Assembly: GCA_002331565.1 (NCBI GenBank)
Contig: DCZC01000145.1
Coordinates: 2,999 to 14,634 of the forward strand
Direction of reading: 5' to 3'
Origin: Gemmatimonas sp. UBA2094
GTDB lineage: Bacteria; Gemmatimonadota; Gemmatimonadetes; Gemmatimonadales; Gemmatimonadaceae
DNA length: 11,636 nt
Positions 1-6,965 of the stretch are shown here, piece after piece. The notes beneath the pieces were generated by a model. That model worked only from the letters and a program-made list of their open reading frames with translations, did not search any database and had not been told where the DNA came from. The translations under genes and the position numbers were made by a program. Position 1 is the stretch's first letter. Each line of letters begins with the position of its first letter.

Positions 1-1060
1 TGAGGCCGCGCAGGATGGCGATGGTACTCTCCACACTGGGCTCGCCCACGAACACCGGTTGGAAGCGGCGTTCGAGTGCGGCATCCTTCTCGACATGCAG
101 CCGGTATTCGTCAAGCGTGGTGGCGCCCACGACGCGCAGCTCGCCACGGGCGAGCATGGGCTTGAGCATGTTGCCGGCGTCCATGCTACCCTCGGCCTTA
201 CCGGCGCCCACAAGCGTGTGCAGTTCGTCGATGAAGACGATGTAGAGGCCTTCGGCGGCGGTGATTTCCTTCAGCACCGACTTGAGGCGCTCCTCGAACT
301 CACCGCGGAACTTGGCGCCCGCGATGAGGGCACCGAGGTCGAGCGAGATGAGCTTCTTGTTCTTGAGCCCTTCGGGCACGTCGCCGCTCACGATGCGCTG
401 CGCGAGCCCTTCGGCAATGGCGGTCTTGCCCACGCCGGGTTCGCCGATGAGCACCGGATTGTTCTTGGTCCGGCGCGACAGCACCTGAATGACACGGCGG
501 ATCTCCTCGTCGCGTCCGATGACGGGATCGAGCTTGCCCTTGCGCGCGCTTTCGGTGAGATCGCGCGTGAATTTCTGCAGCGCCTGGTACTGCTGCTCAG
601 GGCTCTGGTCAGTGACCTTGTGCGCGCCGCGCACGAGCTTGAGGGCGTCGAGCAGCGCCTGACGGTGCGCGCCGGCGCCAGTGAGCAGGCGCGAGCTGTC
701 GGTGCCCTTGGCATCGGCGAGCGCGAGAAGCAGGTGCTCGGTGCTGATGTACTCATCGCCCAGCGTCTTGGCTTCGCGCTCGGCGGTGTCGACGACCTGC
801 GTGAGTTCGCGGCTGAAGGTGGGCTGCGCATCGCTCTGCTTGGCGTAGCGCGCCGCTTCCTGCTCGGCGCCCGTGCGGATGCTGGTGACGTTGGCTCCCA
901 CCCGCTGCAGCACCGGCACGACGATACCTTCATCCTGCGCCAGCAGTGCGAGGAGCAGATGCAGATCGTAGACGAGGGGATTGCCGTTCTTGCGGGCAAT
1001 GGCCACAGCGTCGTTGAGCGCGTCCGCGCTCTTCACGGTGAGTCGGTCGGGATTGATCAT
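1..1060 (-). CDS. clpB: ATP-dependent disaggregase ClpB, N-terminal 353 residues (3' end outside window)
   Basis: ClpB is a cytosolic hexameric AAA+ chaperone that pulls proteins out of aggregates, working with DnaK/DnaJ/GrpE. The visible 353 residues cover the Clp N-domain (about 4-145, two Clp_N repeats) and most of the first AAA+ module. Walker A is GEPGVGKT (206-213), Walker B is VFIDELH (275-281), and the arginine pair is in LERRFQPV (329-336). Phrases such as [16 protein letters not shown] and [18 protein letters not shown] are those of ClpB rather than ClpC or ClpA. The coiled-coil M domain and second AAA+ module would lie beyond position 1. The start is ATG at 1060 ([15 protein letters not shown]), which matches the usual ClpB beginning; the Shine-Dalgarno is weak (TAGGT). 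A terminator upstream separates it from the previous gene, so it needs its own promoter. I see no CIRCE or HAIR operator. Confidence 0.95.
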   Translation of the reverse strand, partial: MINPDRLTVKSADALNDAVAIARKNGNPLVYDLHLLLALLAQDEGIVVPVLQRVGANVTSIRTGAEQEAARYAKQSDAQPTFSRELTQVVDTAEREAKTLGDEYISTEHLLLALADAKGTDSSRLLTGAGAHRQALLDALKLVRGAHKVTDQSPEQQYQALQKFTRDLTESARKGKLDPVIGRDEEIRRVIQVLSRRTKNNPVLIGEPGVGKTAIAEGLAQRIVSGDVPEGLKNKKLISLDLGALIAGAKFRGEFEERLKSVLKEITAAEGLYIVFIDELHTLVGAGKAEGSMDAGNMLKPMLARGELRVVGATTLDEYRLHVEKDAALERRFQPVFVGEPSVESTIAILRGL

Positions 1061-1091
1061 GCCGTACCTACGGGCAATGAGAGTGCCGGTT

Positions 1092-1130
1092 GCAGACTGC
1101 CGTTACTGCAGGAGGCAGGGCGCAGACTGC
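1092..1130. repeat. Pair of palindromic GCAGACTGC sites upstream of clpB
   Basis: The 9-mer GCAGACTGC occurs at 1092-1100 and 1122-1130. Each copy is itself an inverted repeat (GCAG-A-CTGC). The copies are exactly 30 bp apart, close to three helical turns, and lie 32-70 bp upstream of the clpB start codon. A further CTGCAG palindrome sits between them at 1106-1111. This geometry suits a DNA-binding dimer, but no known heat-shock operator matches. It may be chance in GC-rich DNA. Confidence 0.35.
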
Positions 1131-1227
1131 GGGCGGCAGAGCGCAGGTGCTGACAAATGTGCAGCGGGGCGGAAAAAGTGGCGGAATCGCCTGCGCGACT
1201 GCGAATTGGTGAACGCGCCGGCGATAC

Positions 1228-1262
1228 AAAGAAAAATGCCCCGGGTCCGCTCACCCGGGGCA
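1228..1262 (-). terminator. Rho-independent terminator of the small secreted protein gene
   Basis: A perfect 10-bp inverted repeat (TGCCCCGGGT, 1237-1246, and ACCCGGGGCA, 1253-1262) with a 6-nt loop is followed on the minus strand by TTTTTCTTT (1236-1228). It lies about 50 nt after the stop codon at 1314 and about 170 nt before the clpB start, so it ends the 1772-1314 transcript and insulates clpB. Confidence 0.9.
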
Positions 1263-1313
1263 CTTCACGTGTTTCGGTTACTTCGGGTCTCGTGGCGCTC
1301 GAACTGCGTTGGC

Positions 1314-1772
1314 TTACTTCACCACGATCATCTTCTTCACCAGCGGCACGCCATCCACCTCGAGGCGATACAGATACACGCCTGAGGCAGCCTCCCGCCC
1401 GGTTGCTTGGACTTTGCCATCCCAATAGGCGACGTACTCACCGCAAGGGACAGCGATTTTTTCCAGCGGTTGACCACCGGCCACTCCGCTCGTTCCGCCC
1501 TGCAACACCGGGGTCGCCACGACGTCCGACAGGACGTTGTAAATCTTGAGGCTGACCCGGTACTGCTTGCCAGGCTGCGAACAGGTGGGTGCATCACCCA
1601 CCGTGAACGGAATGCGAGTCTCCGGATTGAACGGGTTCGGATAGTTCTGTCCGAGTGTCGCTCCGTTGCGGCGTACCCGTCCGTCGTCTTGCGACAGCTG
1701 GGCCTCCGCGACTCGTGGCATGAACACGCTGAGAGCGAGCACCAGACCCAGTGCTCCCCACAAACGTTTCAT
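1314..1772 (-). CDS. Small secreted protein made of a FlgD-like / T9SS-type sorting domain
   Basis: The 152-residue protein has a signal peptide (1-24: MKRLWG, hydrophobic core, AEA|Q cleavage). The mature part carries LGQNYPNPFNPETRIPF (40-56), a KIYNVLSDVV strand (76-85), a YWDGK turn (116-120) and an ending of the form ASGVYLYRLEVDG...KKMIVVK (129-152). This is the pattern of FlgD-Ig-like and type IX-secretion C-terminal domains, which normally sit at the end of much larger secreted proteins. Here the domain is almost the whole mature protein. Cys64 and Cys110 could form a disulfide. The start is ATG at 1772 with GGAG 8-10 nt upstream, and the gene has its own terminator, so it looks complete rather than a broken remnant. 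No enzyme motif is present; its role is unknown. Confidence 0.85.
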   Translation of the reverse strand: MKRLWGALGLVLALSVFMPRVAEAQLSQDDGRVRRNGATLGQNYPNPFNPETRIPFTVGDAPTCSQPGKQYRVSLKIYNVLSDVVATPVLQGGTSGVAGGQPLEKIAVPCGEYVAYWDGKVQATGREAASGVYLYRLEVDGVPLVKKMIVVK

Positions 1773-1860
1773 GGTGCTTCTCCGACTGACGAATCAGGTT
1801 CTGAGTCGACGTCTCCGTTGAGGGTGAAAAGTGCGGACCCGCGATTTCGGATCCAGAGGT

Positions 1861-1890
1861 AACGTAAGGACGTGTGACGCTACGCGTCAA
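1861..1890 (-). promoter_or_regulatory. Candidate promoter with overlapping operator-like inverted repeat
   Basis: On the minus strand TTGACG (1890-1885) and TACGTT (1866-1861) are separated by 18 bp and lie about 90 nt upstream of the start at 1772. The -35 matches consensus at 5 of 6 positions, the -10 at only 3. A perfect inverted repeat TGACGC-TAC-GCGTCA (1875-1889) overlaps the -35 box and spacer, where a repressor would act. The sigma-factor preference of this organism is not known from the window, so this is tentative. Confidence 0.35.
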
Positions 1891-1947
1891 GCAACAAGCC
1901 GGTCCTGTCAGTGATGGCGGAGCGGTGGAAATTCCCGATAAAGTATC

Positions 1948-1976
1948 CGTAAACAACTGCAAACCATAGGTTTACG
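1948..1976. repeat. Nested inverted repeats in an AT-rich spacer after recO
   Basis: CGTAAAC (1948-1954) and GTTTACG (1970-1976) form perfect 7-bp arms around 15 nt. A second, mutually exclusive pair AAACC-ATA-GGTTT (1961-1973) shares the right arm. The stretch 1930-2010 is clearly more AT-rich than its surroundings. There is no adjacent T-run, so it is not a standard terminator; it could be an operator or part of a promoter region for the gene starting at 1772. Confidence 0.4.
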
Positions 1977-2008
1977 AATCATCGGTTAAAGTTACACGTG
2001 ATGAAAAC

Positions 2009-2758
2009 TCACCATCGCCCCTGTTCCCACACCTGAAACGCCTTCAACGGCCGGTTGTCGGGCAGGTGCAGCGCGAGGAATTCCCGCAGGAGCCGTTGAT
2101 GTGCGCGTGCCTCGACCGGTTCGAGGGTAACGGACTCCCCGTCGAGCCACCGGGTGATGGCCACCCGAGCCGCCGGGGGCAGCAGGCGTCCGCCCGGCGC
2201 CAACCGCGCACAGGGCACGCATAACGCGCCGCCGACCGCCCCCAGGAACCGGACATCGGCCGACGGATCGAGTGCGCCGTGGCACTCGGCACAGCGGTCG
2301 ATCACCGGCCGAAAACCGACCTCACCCACGAGTTGCCACAAGGCGCCCAAGGCGACGCCGATCGTCTCCTCCGGCGGTGCCCCGGCCAGCCGGTCGAACC
2401 CTCGCACCAGCGTATCGTACACGGACGGTGCTGCTTCCTCGTGCACCAGCCGCAACACGCACTCGGCCATCCCACTGGCGGCGGTGAAGCGCCCGAGGTC
2501 GGCACCGATCGCCGGCCGGGCACGCGTGACGTCGAACCCGTTGAGCGCATGCAGATCTCTGCCCGGCTTGGTCTGGATCTGCGCCTGCCCCTCAGCGAAC
2601 AGGTCGAGGGCGTTGCCGAACCGCTTCCGAGACGAACGCGCCCCCCGCGCCACCACGGACTGGACGCCAGCCTCGCGCGTGGCCAAACGCAGGATGAGGC
2701 TGGACTCCAGATAGGTGGCGACGTGCAGGACGACGGCGTCGGTTTGCAGGAGGGGCAT
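2009..2758 (-). CDS. recO: DNA repair protein RecO
   Basis: RecO works with RecR (and RecF) to load RecA onto SSB-coated single-stranded DNA in recombinational repair. The 249-residue product has the usual length. It begins MPLLQTDAVVLHVATYLESSLIL, the N-terminal OB-fold seen in RecO proteins, followed by a helical domain. A four-cysteine zinc motif is present (CAEC at 156-159 and CVPC at 180-183), as in many but not all RecO proteins. An in-frame start at 2824 would add 22 arginine-rich residues that do not resemble RecO and would overlap the preceding gene, so ATG at 2758 is preferred, although no clear Shine-Dalgarno precedes it. It starts 25 bp after the lipoprotein gene, so the two may be cotranscribed, with no obvious functional link. 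Confidence 0.9.
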   Translation of the reverse strand: MPLLQTDAVVLHVATYLESSLILRLATREAGVQSVVARGARSSRKRFGNALDLFAEGQAQIQTKPGRDLHALNGFDVTRARPAIGADLGRFTAASGMAECVLRLVHEEAAPSVYDTLVRGFDRLAGAPPEETIGVALGALWQLVGEVGFRPVIDRCAECHGALDPSADVRFLGAVGGALCVPCARLAPGGRLLPPAARVAITRWLDGESVTLEPVEARAHQRLLREFLALHLPDNRPLKAFQVWEQGRW

Positions 2759-2783
2759 GCGGGAAGTGTAGCGATTTCCGCGC

Positions 2784-3944
2784 CTACCGCAGCGCCATGT
2801 CCACGCCACCCTGCCCCGCCGCAATACGGCGGGGCTCCACGAACCCCGGCGAGAAGACGATCAGTGACGTTGCCGACCCGGCGCCATTGGCGATGCAGTG
2901 GAGGCGCCCGAGTTGATCGGCTTGGCCGCTGCCGCAGGTGACCGCTGTGCCCGCGGCGTTCTTGAGATCGAGCCAGCTGGCCGAACCGTTTGAGATGAAG
3001 GACAGATCGTCGGCGCGCAGCTTGAGAATGCGACTCGCGAACGTACTCAGGTTCTCGTACAGCGAGACGTACAGGAAGCCGTCGAGACCGAGCTTCGTGC
3101 CGGCGCCGTACGAGGCCGCGGGCATGGGCCTCGTGATCTGCACACGCCGGTTCTTGAGATCGATTCTGGCCACGGCCCCGGAGGTCAGGAGCGTGTACGG
3201 GAAGGCGGCAAAGCTCGCGTCACCGCCGCCGCTCACGTACGCCACATCGCCGTTCACGATGGCCGAGGCCCCACTGCCCCGCACGCCGGCCAGCACGAGC
3301 GTGTCGCGCGCCGTGCCCGTGTTGGGGATGCGAATGAGGCGCACGTCACCCTGCACCGCGTAGTTCGCCCGGCAGTTGGCGTTGGCATCCACCACCCACG
3401 TCGCGTTGTCGTACTGGAACATGTCCGTTGGGCACTGCCCGGCATTGGCAATGCGGGTGATGGTGGGCGCCGCAGCGCCGGCGACGGAGACCAGAGCGAT
3501 GGCGCTCGAGTCACGCAGCGCGACGGCGATGAGTGACAGCCCATTACCGCCGCGGAACAGCCGGGCGCGGGACGGATTGCTACGCGCGGGCAGTTGCAGT
3601 CGCCGGAAGGCATTCGTGCGCACCTCGGCGATGTACAGCAGGTCACCGGCGCCACGACTCGATACGGCAAGCAAAGTGTCGTTCTGCAGGGTGAAGCCGC
3701 CGGCGTCGAACTCGGTGGACGGCGCGAGCGGCAGCTTGGTGCTGGCCGAACCCGTATCGGCAAGGAACGTGAAGCCGGGTTGAATGAACCCGTCGAGCAC
3801 GACAATGCCGCGCGGCGGCTGCGGCGTGGCGGCCAGCGGCGCGCTGTCGCCGCATGCTGCAACGGACAGTGCCCCGAGCAGCGAGAGGCCGATACGCCGT
3901 GCACAACCGGAAACAACCGTCGAGCGAGAGACTGCAGTAGTCAT
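2784..3944 (-). CDS. Surface-type lipoprotein, putative beta-propeller (BtuG-like B12-capture candidate)
   Basis: The 386-residue protein has an N-terminal signal with a lipobox (SVAAC, lipid Cys31; +2 is Gly, so no Asp+2 inner-membrane retention signal). The rest is rich in short strands joined by turns, with repeating units such as GDVAYVSGGGDASF (232-245), LDGFLYVSLYENLS (287-300) and GDLLYIAEVRT (100-110), the texture of a YncE/SMP-30-style beta-propeller. Two close cysteine pairs (171/191 and 337/350) probably make disulfides. It lies 85 bp after btuB. In Bacteroides, BtuG is a lipid-anchored beta-propeller of similar length that binds B12 at the cell surface and hands it to BtuB; by context and shape this could play that part. 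I see no direct sequence signature of BtuG, so the function is an inference. ATG at 3944 is chosen because it places the signal peptide correctly; the longer frame to 4112 would run into btuB. No clear Shine-Dalgarno is visible. Confidence 0.7.
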   Translation of the reverse strand: MTTAVSRSTVVSGCARRIGLSLLGALSVAACGDSAPLAATPQPPRGIVVLDGFIQPGFTFLADTGSASTKLPLAPSTEFDAGGFTLQNDTLLAVSSRGAGDLLYIAEVRTNAFRRLQLPARSNPSRARLFRGGNGLSLIAVALRDSSAIALVSVAGAAAPTITRIANAGQCPTDMFQYDNATWVVDANANCRANYAVQGDVRLIRIPNTGTARDTLVLAGVRGSGASAIVNGDVAYVSGGGDASFAAFPYTLLTSGAVARIDLKNRRVQITRPMPAASYGAGTKLGLDGFLYVSLYENLSTFASRILKLRADDLSFISNGSASWLDLKNAAGTAVTCGSGQADQLGRLHCIANGAGSATSLIVFSPGFVEPRRIAAGQGGVDMALR

Positions 3945-4029
3945 CGAAAGCGGGTAAAATGTAGGGGCCACGGTCCAGCAATTGCCTGATGCGGCGGGCG
4001 TAACCACGCCGCAGCACGCGCGTCGCGGG

Positions 4030-6141
4030 TTACCGCCGCGGAGCGAGCGTGAGCGAGGCGGACCAGCCGCGCCCAGGCATGGGAAAACCACGCACCGACT
4101 GCCACTGCACATCGGTAACGTTGTCGAGGGTCAGCGACCACAGAGCCTCGACGCGAGCAAAGACATGGCGCTGCGACCATGCGACATCGGTGATCGTTAC
4201 CGCCGGCAACTCGAACGCCTGATTGCGCGGACCGGCCGTGAACGGGCGCCGTCCCTGATGCCGCATTGTGGTGCTCACCGTGTGCGGGCCGATGCGCCAC
4301 GCGGCGTTGGCGGCCAGCGAATGTTGCGGCACGTACGGCGTGGGGATGCGCAGCGCTCCGCTGCGCAGCTCAGACCGATACCAGGTGTGCCACACTGCCA
4401 TCGAGACGCGTCCGCCGGTGAGATCACCCCGTGTCTCGGTACCGCGCATCTGCTCGCGCCCGACGTTGGCTGGACTCCAACCGAAGTTGCCGGGAAACCA
4501 CACGATGGCGTTGCTGGTCGCTCGTGAAACCAGCGACGCCTCGAACGTCGCGCGCCACTGCGTGCGTTGCCACACGGCTCGCGAGCCGGCACTCGCGTCG
4601 AGCGTGACACGCTCGGGATCGAGCGCCCGCACCGACAGCCGTTGTGGCGAGGAGAAGTACACGTCGTACAGCGTCGGCACCCGCACCGCTTGCGCACCAC
4701 GGGCCAGCAGCGACCACGACGATCCGCCGCCCGATCCTCGTACGCGCCATGTGGCCCCGAGTGCGCCGGTGGGCTGCGCGCCGTTGCCTTCCACCACATC
4801 GGTACGCAGCCCACCGTCGAGCGCGAGCCCGCGCGTGGCCGTGGGTAACAACTGCCATCCCCACGCGGCAAAGCCACGCGTGCGGCGCTGCGCGAGCCCG
4901 CCCGTGCCGGCCAGCTGATCGGCGCCCACCCCCACACGCCACGTGCCTCGCAGGGCGCTGCCCCGCCACTCGGCATCGGTCGACCACGCGGTGGCCCGGC
5001 TGTCGAACACGGGGCGCTGCGGGTCGCGATAGCGCAAGTCGAAACGCCTGGCGCCAGTGACCAGCAATGTCCGGCCGAGCGCCGTCTGTCCGCGCACGAA
5101 CAGGTGCGACGTGCGCGAGCGGTCATCGTCGTAGGCGCGCACGTTGGCCGCGCCCACCATGCCACGCTCACCGGTGGATGCCAGTAGCATCCATTGTGTG
5201 CGCGCGGATAATACGCCCACCGTGAGCACGGTACGCTCTTCGTCGTTGTTCACGCGGGATTCCCGTCGCGGCGCGGCGCCGGCATCGTTGACAAAGGCAA
5301 AGTCGTTGACGGCGCGACGATGCGAGGCCGACACATGCCAGCGTGTATCACCCCGGGTGGCGGTAAACGCCGCTTCGGCGGCCCACTGCCCGAACGCGCC
5401 GCGGCGGATGTTCAGTACGCGCCCGGTCGCAGACGAGAGTGCCAATACCCCACCGATCGCCCCGCTGCCGGCGTTCACCGGATCGGCCCCCGGGACGACG
5501 GTGGCCGACTGCAGGGCGACGAGTGGGACATCGGCCGCGTCAGCGAGCCCCGTCGCGGGATCGTTGAGCGGTAATCCGTCGAGCGTGATCACCACCTGCT
5601 CCCGGCGCGCACCACGCAGCGACAGTCCAGTTTCGCCGCGCGCCGTACGCAGCGTGGTGAACGGCAACAGTCCGATCACGCCATTCATCGTGGTGACCCC
5701 ACGCGAGCGCGCCTCGGCGCTGCCGATCGTTGCCGCCACCACGCCAGGGCGCGCCGCCGGCACATCGGCCACCACGCGCTGCAGGGTGAGGGTCGCGACA
5801 TCGCCGTCACGACCAGCGGCCACCGCTCGTGGCGTGAGGGACACGACGACGAGCGGCTGCGCTGTGGTATCGTCACCAGGCAGCGCCACCATTCGCGCAC
5901 GGTAGCCGACGCGCGACACCGTGACGGTATCCATCCGCCGTGCGAGCCCGAGACACGCGCCCTCGAGCGTCCGGAGGCTGCCGTCGCCGAAACGCAGCTG
6001 CGCACCGACGATGGGTACGGACGTGACAGCCTCGCGCACGCATACCCGAACGCTGTCCACGCGCACGGGCGGCTGCGTTGGCGCGACCGGCAATCGCGCA
6101 ACCAGTGACAGCGCGACCGCGGTCAGCACCACACCGATCAT
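4030..6141 (-). CDS. btuB: TonB-dependent outer-membrane receptor, probable vitamin B12 receptor BtuB
   Basis: The 703-residue protein imports its ligand across the outer membrane using TonB-ExbBD energy. A short hydrophobic signal (1-20) is followed by a carboxypeptidase-regulatory-like beta-sandwich (about 28-105, with Cys34 and Cys63), a plug domain (about 133-238, containing LSLRGARREQVVITLDGLPL and GSGAIGGVLAL) and a beta-barrel to the C-terminus. GFPMPGRGW (685-693) is the closing motif typical of BtuB and siderophore receptors. The B12 assignment rests on the upstream cobalamin riboswitch and the BtuFCD genes. The ATG overlaps the btuD stop codon (ATGA), indicating translational coupling. 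Oddities: the signal peptide has no positive charge before its hydrophobic core, the protein ends APRR rather than in an aromatic residue, and I could not place a convincing TonB box. The N-terminal extension is the style of Bacteroidota-like receptors, not E. coli BtuB. Confidence 0.88.
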   Translation of the reverse strand: MIGVVLTAVALSLVARLPVAPTQPPVRVDSVRVCVREAVTSVPIVGAQLRFGDGSLRTLEGACLGLARRMDTVTVSRVGYRARMVALPGDDTTAQPLVVVSLTPRAVAAGRDGDVATLTLQRVVADVPAARPGVVAATIGSAEARSRGVTTMNGVIGLLPFTTLRTARGETGLSLRGARREQVVITLDGLPLNDPATGLADAADVPLVALQSATVVPGADPVNAGSGAIGGVLALSSATGRVLNIRRGAFGQWAAEAAFTATRGDTRWHVSASHRRAVNDFAFVNDAGAAPRRESRVNNDEERTVLTVGVLSARTQWMLLASTGERGMVGAANVRAYDDDRSRTSHLFVRGQTALGRTLLVTGARRFDLRYRDPQRPVFDSRATAWSTDAEWRGSALRGTWRVGVGADQLAGTGGLAQRRTRGFAAWGWQLLPTATRGLALDGGLRTDVVEGNGAQPTGALGATWRVRGSGGGSSWSLLARGAQAVRVPTLYDVYFSSPQRLSVRALDPERVTLDASAGSRAVWQRTQWRATFEASLVSRATSNAIVWFPGNFGWSPANVGREQMRGTETRGDLTGGRVSMAVWHTWYRSELRSGALRIPTPYVPQHSLAANAAWRIGPHTVSTTMRHQGRRPFTAGPRNQAFELPAVTITDVAWSQRHVFARVEALWSLTLDNVTDVQWQSVRGFPMPGRGWSASLTLAPRR

Positions 6142-6965
6142 CGCGACCGCCCCCGTCCACGCAAGGGCAGCAAGGCCGGTGCGCCCACCGCCGGATCGCG
6201 CGTCACTACCAGCGGCCAGTCGTACACCGCCTCGAGAATCTCTCCGCGCATTACCGTGTCCACGTCACCGGCGGCGGCCACACGACCGCGATCCAGCAGC
6301 ACGATATGCTCGGCAAAGCGGGCCACGAGGTTGAGTTGATGGCTGACGAGCAGCACGGTGCGCCCTTCGCGGGCAAGCGCATCCACGAGCTCGAACACCG
6401 CCATCTCGTGCGCAACGTCGAGAAACGTCGTGGGTTCGTCGAGCACCAGCACCTGCGTGTCCTGCGCCAACGCGCGCGCAATCCGCACCCGCTGCCACTC
6501 TCCACCAGAGAGCGACTCGGTGGTACGATCGATGGCGTCGGCGATTCCCGCCGTTGCCAATGACGCCTCGACTAGCGTCTGATCGTGATCGGACGGGGCT
6601 CCGAAGGCGCCACGGCGCGGGTGACGCCCAAGCATCACGAACTCGCGTACGGTGAGTGGCATTCCGAGTTCTTCACGCTGCGGCACCACGGCGACTTGCT
6701 GCGCCAGCGTGCGCGCGTCGAGCGCCGACATGTCGCGGCCGTCGAGAAGCACCCGCCCGGCCGTCACTGGCGCGCGCCGCAGCAAGGTGCGCACGAGGCT
6801 GCTCTTGCCGCTGCCGTTGGGGCCCACCACCGCCGTCACAATGCCGGGGTGGGCCGTGAGCGATACTTGCTGCAACGCGGGTTGCGGGCGCCCCGCGTAC
6901 TGCACGCTGATGCCCTCGAAGGCAAGCAGCGGGCCGGCGGGCAGTGACGAAGCAGGCGCGGTCAC
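6138..6965 (-). CDS. btuD: Cobalamin ABC transporter ATP-binding protein BtuD
   Basis: This is the ATPase subunit of the type II importer that moves B12 from periplasm to cytoplasm. The 275-residue protein has a complete nucleotide-binding domain: Walker A GPNGSGKS (48-55), Q-loop Gln96, signature LSGGEWQR (152-159), Walker B VLVLDEP (172-178) and switch histidine His209. It belongs to the FepC/BtuD family of iron-siderophore and B12 transporters. A short tail ending in basic residues follows the domain. The start is GTG at 6965, which overlaps the btuC stop by 4 nt (GTGA); its own stop overlaps the btuB start by 4 nt. The family alone cannot separate B12 from siderophore import; the riboswitch decides for B12. 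Confidence 0.92.
   Translation of the reverse strand: MTAPASSLPAGPLLAFEGISVQYAGRPQPALQQVSLTAHPGIVTAVVGPNGSGKSSLVRTLLRRAPVTAGRVLLDGRDMSALDARTLAQQVAVVPQREELGMPLTVREFVMLGRHPRRGAFGAPSDHDQTLVEASLATAGIADAIDRTTESLSGGEWQRVRIARALAQDTQVLVLDEPTTFLDVAHEMAVFELVDALAREGRTVLLVSHQLNLVARFAEHIVLLDRGRVAAAGDVDTVMRGEILEAVYDWPLVVTRDPAVGAPALLPLRGRGRSR

Noticed and set aside
1061..1090. CIRCE heat-shock operator upstream of clpB (a GAGTGC half-site at 1081)
   Set aside because: Only one half-site is present; no GCACTC partner lies 9 bp before it.
59..1153. Long plus-strand open frame of 364 codons
   Set aside because: It is exactly antisense to clpB, whose protein sequence is unmistakable; GC-rich codon bias opens the opposite frame.
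3990..4013. GC-rich hairpin between btuB and the lipoprotein as a terminator
   Set aside because: The stem is short (about 6 bp) or bulged, and no T-run follows, so there is no good evidence that it ends the btu transcript.
2784..4112. Longer form of the lipoprotein starting at 4112
   Set aside because: It would overlap btuB by about 80 nt and bury the lipoprotein signal 56 residues inside the protein.
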